This document shows, piece by piece, positions 32,464-43,900 of a stretch of DNA of 64,000 bases (position 1 is its first letter; the number at the start of each line of letters is the position of its first letter). The notes beneath the pieces are model-generated. The model ran no database searches. It had not been told where the DNA came from and saw nothing but the letters and a program-made list of their open reading frames with translations. Both the position numbers and the translations under genes were made by a program. Origin of the DNA: Pseudo-nitzschia pungens (lineage: Eukaryota > Bacillariophyta > Bacillariophyceae > Bacillariales > Bacillariaceae); contig CM074758.1 of assembly GCA_037355855.1 (NCBI GenBank), positions 2,949,001 to 3,013,000 of the forward strand, given 5' to 3'.

Positions 32464-33865
32464 ATGCCAAAGATCAAGAAGGAGAAGAAATCATCGTCTG
32501 CGGACGGCAGTGGTCCAAAGTATCCCGTCGGAACCAAGCTGGCCATAGACTTGTACGGGCACGGAAACTTTTTCGAGGCGGTGATACAGAACACGAGCGA
32601 TCTGAACATCAAGGGAGTCGTGCGGGTGCAGTATTTCGACAAACACGGGACCGTTGGTGCGTGCCGCTTCGCTTCGCTGCGTTCTTCGCCTTTCCTGCTT
32701 TGTTTGCTTGTTTGCTTGTTTGTCAATTAAGATTTTGGTCGCTTCGTTCGGGCTTTTGCCGCTGTCTCGTTTGATTCGAAAGGTGCCCGGAATTCTCACA
32801 CCAATGCACGATGGAACCACTTTTTACATTCTTTTTGAATTGCGGTGTTCCATAGGAACCATCGATTTGAACCAAACTCCCACCGTTGAGTTGGTGGAGG
32901 ACAACATACTCACTCTAGAAGACGTCAAAGAACGAAAGGTGAGCGATGAAGAAAAGGGGTTTTTGGGTCGTCGTCTCACGGTACAATGGGAAGATAATCA
33001 AAAATACTCCGGGATGATAACCAAGATCCTGAAAAGCGAAAAGAACTTTGTGTTTATTTCCTACGACGACGGCGACAAGGTCTGGTACAACCTCATGCCC
33101 GAAAAGGAAAATCCTCCGAGTGCGAGCCGAAAAAAGAGCAACAATAAATCCGCTTCGTCCAAATCGGCCTCTCCCCGGGTCAAGAGCGAAGACGAAGAAG
33201 GCTCGTCGTCTACCAGCAGGAAATCGAACGGTGGCAAGAAGGTGCTACAGCTCGATCCAAAGTTCGAGAAGGCGAGGAGGGAGCTGGAGAGTAAGTATCC
33301 GATCGGGTGCACGATAGCTGTGGACAGTTATCACGACGAACACTATCACGAGGCTGTAGTCATAAAATACATTCCCAATCCATCAAAAGTCCAACAAACA
33401 AAGGGGGAACAATGGGTCTACCTTCACTGGCTGGACCAGGAAAAAACGAAAAATTGGGTCGACCTGAACTGCATCAAAGCCATCAAGATTGTGCCCGATG
33501 AAATTCTCAGGCTCGACCAGGTCAAATCTGGTCAAGACCGGGGGTTCCTCGGGCAGCGAATCGTTGTTCAGTGGAAAGACGGGAACAAGTATTGCGGGCT
33601 CGCAACGAAATGCACCAAAGACAACAAACATTTTGTATTTTTAGAATACGACGACGGTGACCAGTGCTGGTGCGATCTTCAGCGCGAAAGCTATTGGAGT
33701 ATCGATGGCGAGGAAGACGACGAAGAAGACCACGATACCAGCAGTAGCAGCGACGAAAGCAGCCACGATGGAGGGAGATCGAGAAAGCAGCGAAAACGCA
33801 AGGCAGCTTCGCAAGGTCATTACAAGAAGAGAACCAGAGCCACAGAAATATCGTATGACTTTTGA
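32464..33865 (+). CDS. Chromatin-type protein with four Tudor-like modules
   Basis: Two exons, 32464-32656 and 32856-33865. The 199-base intron (GTGCGT donor, CATAG acceptor, phase 1) joins KHGTV-GTIDLN and gives 400 residues. Two module types alternate twice: YPVGTKLAIDLYGHGNFFEAVI, then FLGRRLTVQWEDNQKYSGMI ... FISYDDGDKVWYNL; then YPIGCTIAVDSYHDEHYHEAVV and FLGQRIVVQWKDGNKYCGLA ... FLEYDDGDQCWCDL. The second and fourth have the aromatic-rich, YDDGD-containing pattern of Tudor/PWWP-like histone or DNA readers. A charged Ser-rich linker separates the pairs, and the tail is basic (KQRKRKAASQ). A nuclear role is inferred. A different C-terminus through bases 33895-34073 is possible. Confidence 0.7.
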
Positions 33866-34814
33866 GAAGAAGAAGAATGCTCGTGACTGGCGAGAGTTCA
33901 GGGGAGTAGAGATAGACCGAGTTGGTTCCGGAGTTTACAACAACCGGTCTACTCGCCATTTCATACTGCGCAAACATAGTATGGCGCAGCAAAGTATACA
34001 CGCGACGCAACAAGATGAAAGTACGACCATGCTCCTTGGGCACAACGGTCATGTTGTCGTTGTGAACGAGTAGCATATCAAACTATTCACCAGCTGGAAG
34101 TGATGCGGATACGCAAATTCGCTATTGTTTATTTTGAAACACGCATGCGAGGAAATCACCCATCACACGCTCTCTGTGGTTTTTGTCGAAGGTGGGATTT
34201 TGCCAGTAGACACGAAACCTTACTTTTAAAGCAAGCGCTGCTCTGGGTATCATGTTGATATATAAATTAAATGCAACTATAAATACCAGTACAAAACACA
34301 CGTACAATGTAACGCATAACATTGGTGCGCTGCCCGCACCAGCAGCGCTCTAAGTCAGCAGGTGAGGAGCCAAAAAAATCCATGAAGACCGTTCGATTTC
34401 ATCTCAAAAAAAAATACAAGTGGAAATCAAAACAAAAAACACATCATTGACATGGGTTCTCGCCGCAGTCGCAGACAATGATGGGTCGATCACATCACAT
34501 GACAATACTACTACTACCCCAACCATTCTCTCTTGAAAGCAATGAAGGTGACTGCAAGGTACACATGTACACATTTTCTACTACAGATGTATTACACTAC
34601 ACAACAATCAACAAGTAATGGCGGAGGCGACAAAAAATGATCCGAAAACATCGATCGATCGAATCGATTCGATCGACCGAATCGATTGAACTGATCCCCC
34701 GGTGGACAGCAAACAAAGGGACAACAATAAACTTGAAATTGAAAACAGCTGATAGCAGCAACAACAGGGGTACTTCCCCTGTCCAACAGCTGCTGTATCA
34801 CCAACAACAAGTCA
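33866..34814. other. Intergenic between Tudor-like gene and Crypton gene
   Basis: Bases 33895-34073 stay open in another frame (FRGVEIDRVGSG ... LLGHNGHVVVVNE) and could be an alternative last exon of the preceding gene. Bases 34649-34690 are a GATCGATCGAATCGATTCGA-type palindromic simple repeat. Nothing else is supported. The left border of the Crypton element probably lies in this stretch, but I see no inverted repeats to mark it, as expected for Cryptons. Confidence 0.35.
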
Positions 34815-37187
34815 CTAATTTCGAAGAGAGGAAGCTCCTCCGTTCTGCTCGTCGCGTCTCATGGCATTAATCAGCTGCGTCATTGACAGGTTCGATCCAT
34901 AGTGGCTTTCGATCCTTCTAATGGCTGTGTTAAGATCATTCCCTCTCCTTGTTAAGCGCTCAATACATCCCCAGATAATCTTTCTTCTGGAGTACTTGTA
35001 CTTCTCGCGACCCCTCTCCCTCCGATTGAACTCTCTTGCAGGCTTCCTTCCTCCAATCCCATTCACATACTCATCCCACATGGCTTGCAGCGTCCGCGGA
35101 TGGGGATGCAGAGTTGCAGGCCGGCGAGAAGGAGCAATTCCCTGGGGGATTGGATCAGCAGGAACTATTGGATTCCTTCTTCGATGCGCTGGAGCAGCAG
35201 CAAGACCCCGGACGGCCGACGTCAGCGTTCGAATCATTCTCTTCAGTTCAGCAACCTCTGTAAGATAATGGTTCCGGATCTCAGCAGTATTGGTCTGAAC
35301 AGTGGACAACTTTGCATATATGGCGTTCCTCCACTGCAATCCCCCAAGGGAAGCCCCAAGAGCTATCTCTGCCTCGTCTGCAGGGATCTCGTCTAAGCTA
35401 ACAACGCCATTGTTGTTCGTGGGGATCACTTCCACTCTTTGGATTGGGTTCTCCTCCTCTAAGTGTCCATCCAACTCCTCATAAGCAAGAACAATCTTCC
35501 CCCTAAGGACTGGGGGAACCATTTCTACAGCGTGCGCATCGAAACAAGCCCACATCAAGGGCTTTGAAAGGATGGTGGCAACACCATTACCAAATGCTGA
35601 TCTAATACCAGGCGCTATTGTCGACGCAAGCCACTCGTCTGTAAGCGCGCTGTCGTCTTTTGCCTTGTACAGGCAGACACCTTTCTGGCAAAGCCTGCTT
35701 GCTGCATTAACATCAGGCCAGTCAAGCTGAATATCAGTATACCTATCCTGCATTGCTTTTGTTCTCCATCTGGCCCGATAGTCTACATCATCTCGATGCG
35801 CGCCACAAACCCTTGCCAAAGTGGCACCCATCTTCTTCAGTGAGTGAGTCCCCAGCGCCATATCACCTTCAGGGCAAAAGAAATCACTGTGGACTGCTCC
35901 TGATATAACCTGCTGATAGGTACTCTTAGTTTCATTTGCTTCCTTATCCTGTACATCCTCAGGATCAGCACCAGTAGTGGTACCATCTGCAAACAACCAT
36001 TGACTGATTGATCCTCCACCTTCAGTGTGCCACACTTCCAGGAAGATTGCAAGGGACAGCAATACACAGAATCGGGTGTCCATCGATCCAAGCAGGCACT
36101 GCTTTGGCGCATGCTTCTCTTCCTTAACATTCTTGGACCATCTCATCTGTGCTGTTAGGTACTCAGGGTACATCAAGTTCTGTTCCAGGCATTTCTTTTT
36201 GACATGGCAACAGTCATCCCCCCTTGCTATCATATGGAGCTGGAATTTCACCATTGCTTGGTGCCTTAGATGATTAATACTATGCCCTTTCAACATATCC
36301 AGTATCTGGAAGTACTCTCCCTTGGTGAAGCCACGATCTGCAGTTGACTTCTTCCCATTGCCTTTACACTCCTTGTGACCAATAGCCATGATGAGCCGGT
36401 TGATCTTAGTGGATCTTGTGGGGTTCCCTTTCTGCGTTTGCTCGCACCAGCACATCTCTGTCTCAAAGAAATATGAAATAGCCTTCTTCCAGTAACATAC
36501 TGTAGTTGATCTCATTTTCGGCGTGTCATTTTTATTAGGATTCTCCTTGCCATACACCTTCAAGCACATCCAATGGAAGAGATGGTGTGGTCTTACTGTA
36601 TTCAGTTGTTCTAATGGAATAATCGAATCGCTTTCGTATGGCTCTCCAGTCACGTAATTCATAAACTGAAGCAAGATCTTGTGGTATTTGAAGACTTGGG
36701 TTGGCGCATGGACATCATTTGGAAGTGCTGGGGGAGGGCCTGCTGGTACTTTGTAGATTGGGCGCCCAGTTGGCCCTGTACCAGCAGGGGGGGGAGGAGC
36801 AGCGGCGGGGCGGGCCGGCGCAGCAGCAGGGGGGGGAGCAGCAGCGGGGGCCGGCGCAGCGGCGGGGGCCGGCGCAGCAGCAGCAGCAGCAGCAGCAGCA
36901 GCTCGGCGTTGTCGTTCCTGTTCAGCGATTGCCTGAGCAACATCAGGAGGGTCCGGATTATTAGCAAGGCGCTCTTGATCTTCTGGAGGAAGCAAGTGGG
37001 TCCCCATGTTTCCAAAGGCAATTGCAAAATTCCTAGCATTTTCTGCTGCTTCGGCTTCCCGTTGCCGTCGACGACGCTCACGAGCCCGTACAGCGGCCCG
37101 GTTGGTACTCAATTGTCGAGGCATACTGTTGTTTTGCTTGTTTCTTTTTTCTCTTTTTTTTGTTGTTACTGTAATTAAATGGTCCAA
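34815..37187 (-). CDS. Crypton-like transposon: tyrosine recombinase with GCR1_C-like domain
   Basis: A single uninterrupted 790-codon frame; the Met at 37124 (MPRQLSTN) is an alternative start. After a basic N-terminus and a long Ala/Pro low-complexity tract (encoded by a GCA/GCAGCAGC repeat near 36780-36900) comes a tyrosine recombinase core. The box-I Arg is in MIARGDDC (about residue 320). GTHSLKKMGATLARVCGAH gives the HxxK/R box (about 448). RARWRTKAMQDRYTD gives the late Trp and the candidate nucleophile Tyr (about 480). The last roughly 90 residues (LQAMWDEYVNGIGGRKPARE ... YSRRKIIWGCIERLTRRG) resemble the GCR1_C DNA-binding domain found in Crypton elements. The frame has no stops, so the copy may be recent. 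Integration by strand exchange rather than a DDE mechanism is inferred from the family. Confidence 0.8.
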   Translation of the reverse strand: MDHLITVTTKKREKRNKQNNSMPRQLSTNRAAVRARERRRRQREAEAAENARNFAIAFGNMGTHLLPPEDQERLANNPDPPDVAQAIAEQERQRRAAAAAAAAAAPAPAAAPAPAAAPPPAAAPARPAAAPPPPAGTGPTGRPIYKVPAGPPPALPNDVHAPTQVFKYHKILLQFMNYVTGEPYESDSIIPLEQLNTVRPHHLFHWMCLKVYGKENPNKNDTPKMRSTTVCYWKKAISYFFETEMCWCEQTQKGNPTRSTKINRLIMAIGHKECKGNGKKSTADRGFTKGEYFQILDMLKGHSINHLRHQAMVKFQLHMIARGDDCCHVKKKCLEQNLMYPEYLTAQMRWSKNVKEEKHAPKQCLLGSMDTRFCVLLSLAIFLEVWHTEGGGSISQWLFADGTTTGADPEDVQDKEANETKSTYQQVISGAVHSDFFCPEGDMALGTHSLKKMGATLARVCGAHRDDVDYRARWRTKAMQDRYTDIQLDWPDVNAASRLCQKGVCLYKAKDDSALTDEWLASTIAPGIRSAFGNGVATILSKPLMWACFDAHAVEMVPPVLRGKIVLAYEELDGHLEEENPIQRVEVIPTNNNGVVSLDEIPADEAEIALGASLGGLQWRNAIYAKLSTVQTNTAEIRNHYLTEVAELKRMIRTLTSAVRGLAAAPAHRRRNPIVPADPIPQGIAPSRRPATLHPHPRTLQAMWDEYVNGIGGRKPAREFNRRERGREKYKYSRRKIIWGCIERLTRRGNDLNTAIRRIESHYGSNLSMTQLINAMRRDEQNGGASSLRN

Positions 37188-38231
37188 TTGCTGTGTATTC
37201 AGTGATTAATTTTGTGAGCAAAAGGAAATGGGCACCTCTGTCGGCGGAGTTGGTTTCGGAGTTGGTTCCGGAAAAGATGAATCCCTACTCAAGAGCCTCT
37301 CGTTTTGTTGCAAGAGTTGCGCACCCCGTGTTAAAATACGGGAGTAAAATTCCATTGTTTCTACCATATTTCTATATATTGCATTGCAACCAGTACTCTA
37401 CTCTCAGACCACAAAAAATGGTCCGGGCACTTCTAAAATTATATGGTGTCAACTAGTGTATCGAATCCCACGTGGAATCCCGTATGTGGTTGTACTATCA
37501 ATAATATTTGCAACGTAAGTTGCATTTCAGGAACACCATTGAGGTATCACCTGCTGGTGCACACATCGTGTGTCGGCTTGGCCTTTTTGGTAGGGTGTAC
37601 GAAAAACTCAAACTCTATTTTGAGAGAAGGGTAACAGAACCCTCTAGAACGCAAGTAAGAATAATTTTTTGTCTCGGTAAAAAATAAATAATAATCATAA
37701 TACTTCGTAATAATTATAAGTAAGGTTACTTAGGATATCTACAATATCGTAAACCTTATCGTAGTATTGAAACGAACTCATTCGTATTCGATTACACGTG
37801 TAAAGTAGAGGGTGCGCCACAAAAATCAGGCTTTTCGTAGGCCTATTTCACATATGCCATCAAAAACATAAACTTCCGAAATGCCACTCGTTGAAACGGA
37901 TCATCCGATGTTGGGAAAAATTTGAATTTTCGATTTTTGTCTTCATCTTCCAGTATTACATCACCCTCCTCACAACTTCCAACTTCTCCTCAAAATGCAG
38001 TTCCAAGTTCCAATTGTAGAATGCTTTTTTCCCTTCTCCTTTTCGGATGGCCCAGAAATGCAGTCTTGGGTCACGAAGTAAAGTAACCAAGTACGAAGTA
38101 ATATAACAGCAACAGTTATTTCATTGTTGTTGCTCATAGATAACATTATTTTCGAACGCTTTCAGACACCATAAAAAGCGTTTCGAGATTTTTCTTGTCC
38201 TTGTAATTTAACTCAGCGTACTTTTCTGATC
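37188..38231. promoter_or_regulatory. Intergenic, upstream of aldolase
   Basis: No gene. Probably includes the right border of the Crypton element. Recurrent motif words lie at 37690-37790 (CTTCGTAATAATTATAAGTAAG, GGTTACTTAGG) and 38075-38105 (ACGAAGTAAAGTAACCAAGTAC). Small open frames at 37193-37634 show nothing recognisable. Confidence 0.4.
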
Positions 38232-39526
38232 ATGACTGCTCTCAATGACATCGTTCCATCCGGGGTTGTGACCGGAGACGACCTGCGTGCTCTCATGGAG
38301 TACTGTCGCGAAAAGGAGTTTGCCCTTCCTGCCGTGAATTGCACAAGGTATGTTTTCTATCTTCAACGTATAGAGAAAGACTTCTTCAAACAATGTTCAA
38401 CGTAAAAAAGAATTAAGAACTTCTGCAGCCCCTGAATCCAGTGAATCACTTGGGAAATTGCTTACACGAAATATCTTCCTTTCGTAATCTTCTCTCGATT
38501 TTGCTTACTACTAGTTCTTCCGTCGCCAACGCCGCATTGGAAGCAGCCCGCAAGGCGAAGAGCCCTGTGATCATCCAATGCTCAAACGGAGGTGGTGCAT
38601 TCGCTCTTGGAAAGGGGGTGAAGTGCGCCGACGCCGCTGCCGCTGGATCTATCGCTCTTGCCATGCATGTGCGCTCTGTGGCCAAGTATTACGGGATCCC
38701 AGTTGTTCTTCATACGGATCACTGCGCAAAGAATCTTCTCCCATGGTTTGAGAAAATGCTTGATGCGAATGAAGCATACTTTGAAAAGTATGGCGAGCCT
38801 CTTTTCTCCTCACACATGCTCGATCTTTCTGAAGAACCCGACGAAGAGAACATTGCCCTGTGCGCCAAATATTTCGAACGAATGACTCCTATGAAGATGT
38901 GGTTGGAAATGGAAATCGGTATCACAGGAGGCGAAGAGGATGGTGTCAACAATGAAGATGTTGATCCAGATAAACTTTACACCAGCCCCGAGCAAGTTTT
39001 CAATGTTTATAAGGCCCTTTCTCCTATCGGAGACATGTTCTCCATTGCAGCCGCCTTCGGAAATGTTCACGGTGTTTACAAACCTGGAAACGTCGTGTTG
39101 TCTCCAGAACGTCTTGGCATGGCCCAAAAGTTTGCAAAAGAACAACTCAAGTCCGACCTCGAGAAGCCTCTCTTCCTTGTCATGCATGGAGGTTCTGGTT
39201 CAACCGAGGATGAAATCAATGCCGCCGTGAAAAATGGAGTCATTAAGATGAACATCGATACCGATACCCAATGGGCTTACTGGGATGGAGTTCGTCAATT
39301 CGAGTCGGCAAAGCGTGATTATCTCCAAGGACAAATTGGAAACCCTGATGGTGATGATGCGCCCAACAAGAAATACTACGACCCTCGAGCCTGGCTTCGC
39401 GCAGCCGAAGACTCGATGGTCGCTCGTCTTGTCGTTAGTATTTCGCAGCTTGGAGGGTCCGGAACATACGAACCCACCGAAATTGAAGCTGGATACTGCA
39501 TGGTTGGTAATTTTATGAATCCTTGA
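38232..39526 (+). CDS. FBA: Class II fructose-bisphosphate aldolase, cytosolic type
   Basis: Two exons, 38232-38347 and 38515-39526. The 167-base intron (GTATGT donor, ACTAG acceptor) joins AVNCT-SSSVANAALEAAR and gives 375 residues, the size of the E. coli FbaA subtype. Zinc and active-site blocks are present: VVLHTDHCAKNLLPWF (metal His, catalytic Asp), EMEIGITGGEEDGV, FGNVHGVYKPGN, LVMHGGSGSTEDEI and VIKMNIDTDTQWAYWDGVR. It cleaves fructose-1,6-bisphosphate to DHAP and glyceraldehyde-3-phosphate. No signal or transit peptide precedes the fold, so the enzyme should be cytosolic (diatoms have several aldolases, others in the plastid). Codon use is C-biased in conserved parts, which suggests good expression. 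Confidence 0.95.
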
Positions 39527-40926
39527 GCTTTGGACGTGCATTCCCTGATGTCATAGAGCAAGATACATTTCGCAGAAGTGAATAAAAACTCTTTGCGAAA
39601 ATACTTGCGTTCAATAAGACGCAAATTAAATAAGAAAATTGTTTTGACTGAGTATGAAGGCGGTATCATTTTCTTTCTATTATACAATTCTTGAAGTTGG
39701 ACCCAATAAAGGGTATCGAACGCGGTCAGTGACTATTGTGAAATGGAAGATATGAGAGGTCCTTCCAGCGTTATTTCAAACACAGTTTGTGGTGATCCAT
39801 TGGTTCTGAGGTCATGCGCCACATAATGACAAACGTCTGCTATTCCAAAAATAAGTCTTAGAATCGAAAAGATTTATATTGCACAGGTAAGGTACCTTTA
39901 CATCGTGATTCTGAGTTTGAGGCCAGTGTTACTGGTGCGGGTATGAGACTGCTTCTGTGACAGGACACGTTGATGATGACAAGAAAAAAGCACAACGAAT
40001 AACTTCGTCTTACAAAATAGGAAGTCCAGGGAGTTGTAGTACCGTAGTCAGGCCCAATCGTGTAGAATCGTAAAGCATCCGATGAACATAGGGTACTTAC
40101 GGTAACTACTCGTCCATGTTGAAATTGGACAGATACAAAAACAATACTTAGTACGAAGAAAAAGCTACGAAGTACAGTAAGGTTACTTCGTACAAACGAA
40201 CAATGATACTACTGAGAATAGTAAGGTTACGGGTAATTTACCATACAGTAATATCACGATCTCAGTAAGCCTTACTCGTCGTCCTTCGTAAGTTTCTTGT
40301 GTGACTGAGTACTAGGGTACTGGTACAAGACCCTTGAACACCCTTTTTTCGAATATGGGAAATGTTTACTACGTATTTTTTTTTATTATGGATACAAGGA
40401 TTTCTTTCTAATCGTAATGACTTTGAAATTAATCGTGTCATTTCACTTACGTAAAGCCTTCTCACGCATAATTAAGGACACACGCATAATTAAGGCCACC
40501 CGGTGGGACGTATTCCAGGGAACAAAGCAACCGGGTCTCTGATGAAAAACAAAAAATGATCTAAAAAAGACATCCAACTCGCGTCATAACGAATTTTAGT
40601 CATTGTGTTTGTCAAAATGCCTTCAGTTGTATGATTGATGATTCTGCAATTCTTCTTGGAAGCGTACCGTCGCTCACGTAACGTGCGCGTTGCTGCCACA
40701 GTTGACAGTCAATAATGACCACTGGACGAGCACTTCAAGATTGAAACTCCTGGAACGTTAAAAAAGTCGGGACGTCGAGACAGACTTCGCTTTTTTGTAT
40801 TGTCGGAAGTTTTCCATCACGGTGTCGCAAACCAACTTCAACGCTGTCGAAATCATCGATGACAAAACGATAGATAGACCCATCACCTTTTAATGACAGT
40901 GGCTTTCATAGCTGAATTTAAATACA
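39527..40926. promoter_or_regulatory. Intergenic, upstream of the coiled-coil gene
   Basis: 1.4 kb without a supported gene. Bases 40085-40290 are dense in the recurrent family (GTACTTACGGTAACTACTCG, TACGAAGTACAGTAAGGTTACTTCG, GTAAGGTTACGGGTAATTTACC). Bases 40471-40495 repeat CACGCATAATTAAGG twice. Nothing else is seen. Confidence 0.4.
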
Positions 40927-43900
40927 ATGAAAAAACTGAAAGAAAAGACCAAGAAGACGAAGATCGCAGCCCAAGATGCGGAGAAAACTCCTTCAAAATC
41001 TTCTCAGGAAGAGAAAGTAAGTCTCAAGATTTATCTTGAGGAAAAACCTACGTCGAAAGGCAGTAATAACAATAATAATAAGACCATTCGTGTGCCAGCA
41101 ATCGACGACAAATCAGTCAAAAGCGGCACGGAGAAATCAGCTAAAAGCGGTGCTAGTAAATCTGTCAAGACCAGCAAAGTGAAGAAAAAGAAGAAAAAGG
41201 AATCCCAACCAGATATCGACGAAATTTCGGTTCAAAGCGAATCAAAAAGCACCAAAAAGAAGAAAAAGACAGACGACGAAAGTATCATGGAGTCTCCTTC
41301 CACTGCCTCGAAACAATCTAAAAAAAGTTCGAAAAAGAAATCGAATACAGAGCTTTATCAGCGACGTATAAAAACATTGGAGGAAGAAAATGCTGTTCTG
41401 ATGGAAGAAACGGTCGCCGTACGCAGGCAACTCAATATGGCCGAGAGAAAGATAAGAGAGACTGCGTTGGGAAAACCGTTGGGCAAAACGGCACAGATCG
41501 AGTTAGAAGACTTGAAGATGGAGCTTGAGGAATATGAATATGCTGTAATCGAAAAAGACGAACTCATCCAGAAATTGACTGAGGCGGTAGATGCGCAACT
41601 TGACAAGGTGGAATTACTCGAAGCCAAATTAACAAGAGCAGAAGAGGAGTTTTGTGAAATGGAAGAAGAGATGGCAGAAATGGAGGATACTCTTGATGAT
41701 TACAAAAAGCGAAGGGGCGGTGGGAAAGGTAATTCTGAATTATCGCTTTCGGAATTAGAGGAGCGGGAACGACAGGTGAAAGAAAAGGAGGAGTACCTAG
41801 AAGAGAAAGAAAAAGCACTATCTGAACTGCAAGAATCAGATGGCGAGGATGATAAAGATGGCGATGGTTCCAAAAAAAAAGAAAAGTCTGCCGAAGTAGA
41901 AAAACTAAAAACAAAGATTACTGAAATGGAAGCGTTCAACGACGAGCTATTGGAGGAAAACGAAACTCTTCGGAAGCAATATACTGGTATGAAAGAAAAA
42001 GTAAAGGATATGGCAAAAGATGGTCCCTCAGCAGAACAAGAGAAGTCAGCGGAAGCAAAAATTGCAGATTTACAAGCTGAAAACAAGCATCTTTGGAAAG
42101 CCAATGAATCGCTACGAAAGCGCTCTGTTGCTATGAACGGAAATAACAACGATGCACCAGGGCAAGACACTGCACAGTATCAAGAAATGGCAACTGAAGT
42201 TCAAGAACTGACGGCAAAGGTGTCCAAAATGCGAACTGAAAACGAAGAGCTGCAGAAACAAAACGAATCTCTTCGTCAACAAGATAATGCAATGAAAGAG
42301 AAGGAGAATGACAAAACACAGGAAGACGCTTCAATAGCACAACAAATGGCGAAGGAAGTTCAAGAGTTGAAGTCAAAGGTGTCTAAAATTGAAACGGAAA
42401 AAGAAGAGCTTCAGAAAGAAAACGACGTGCTTCGTCAGCAAGATTCTGCAATGAAAGAAAAGGTGAAGGAAATGGAGATGAAAGTGAACGATGGTTCCAA
42501 AGACGAGGAACTGGTAAAGCAAGCCGAGGAAACCCATACAAAGATCAATGAAATGCAAAATAAAAATGAAGAACTTCAGAAGGAAAATGATATGCTTCGT
42601 CAACGAGTTGCTGAAAGTAAAGAAGAGAAGGATGTGGGAGAGCAGAATGGTTCCAAAGATCAGGAATTGGCGAATGAAGTTCAAGAATTGAGGGAAGAGA
42701 ATATGGATATGCAAACTAGAAATGAGGCGCTTCAGAAAGCAATTGCATCTCTTTGTCAAAATCCCCCCAAAGAACGCAAACTGGTCAACGAAATTGAACA
42801 ATTCAAAGGAAGGGTGTCTAAAATGCAGTCATTGACCGAGGAGCTTCAGAAGGAAAATGAGGAGCTTCGTCAAAAACATGTTGAAAGTCAAGAAAAGCAG
42901 GGTGGAACAGCACAACAAGACTCTTCCAGAGAGGAGGAATTGGCCAACGAAATTGAACAATTCAAGGTGAGGATGTCTGAAATGCAGTCATTGACTGAAG
43001 AGCTTCAGAAAGAAAATGAGGAACTTCGTCACAAAGATGCAGAAGCAAATAATGAAAACGATGATGACCCCGAACAGCAAGAGACTCCCAGGGAGAAGGA
43101 ACTGATTGCTGAAGTTGAAGAGCTAAAGTTAAAGATGTCCTTAATGCAAACTATCAATGAAGGTCTTTTGGAAGAGAATGATTCTTATCTTGAAAATGAT
43201 ACTTCAACAAACGAAAAGGTGGCAGAAAATCAAGACTCTTCCAGAGAGGAGGAATTGGCCAACGAAATTGAACAATTCAAGGTGAGGATGTCTGAAATGC
43301 AGTCATTGACTGAAGAGCTTCAGAAAGAAAATGAGGAACTTCGTAAAGATGCAGAAGCAAATAATGAAAACGATGATGACCCTGAACAGCAAGAGACTCC
43401 CAGGGAGAAGGAACTGATCGCTGAAGTTGAAGAGCTAAAGTTAAAGATGTCCTTAATGCAAACTATCAATGAAGGTCTTTTGGAAGAGAATGATTCTTAT
43501 CTTGAAAATGATACTTCAACAATCGAAAAGAAGATGGCAGAAAATCAAGACTCTTCCAGAGAGGAGGAATTGGCCAATGAAATTGAACAATTCAAGGTGA
43601 GGATGTCTGAAATGCAGTCATTGACTGAAGAGCTTCAGAAAGAAAATGAGGAACTTCGTAAAGATGCAGAAGCAAATAATGAAAACGATGATGACCCCGA
43701 ACAGCAAGAGACTCCCAGGGAGAAGGAACTGATCGCTGAAGTTGAAGAGCTAAAGTTAAAGATGTCCTTAATGCAAACTATCAATGAAGGTCTTTTGGAA
43801 GAGAATGATTCTTATCTTGAAAATGATACTTCAACAATCGAAAAGAAGATGGCAGAAAATCAAGACTCTTCCAGAGAGGAGGAATTGGCCAATGAAATTC

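Noticed and set aside
37443..37520. tRNA-like TCGAATCCCAC word
   Set aside because: No matching acceptor stem or anticodon arm could be paired around it.
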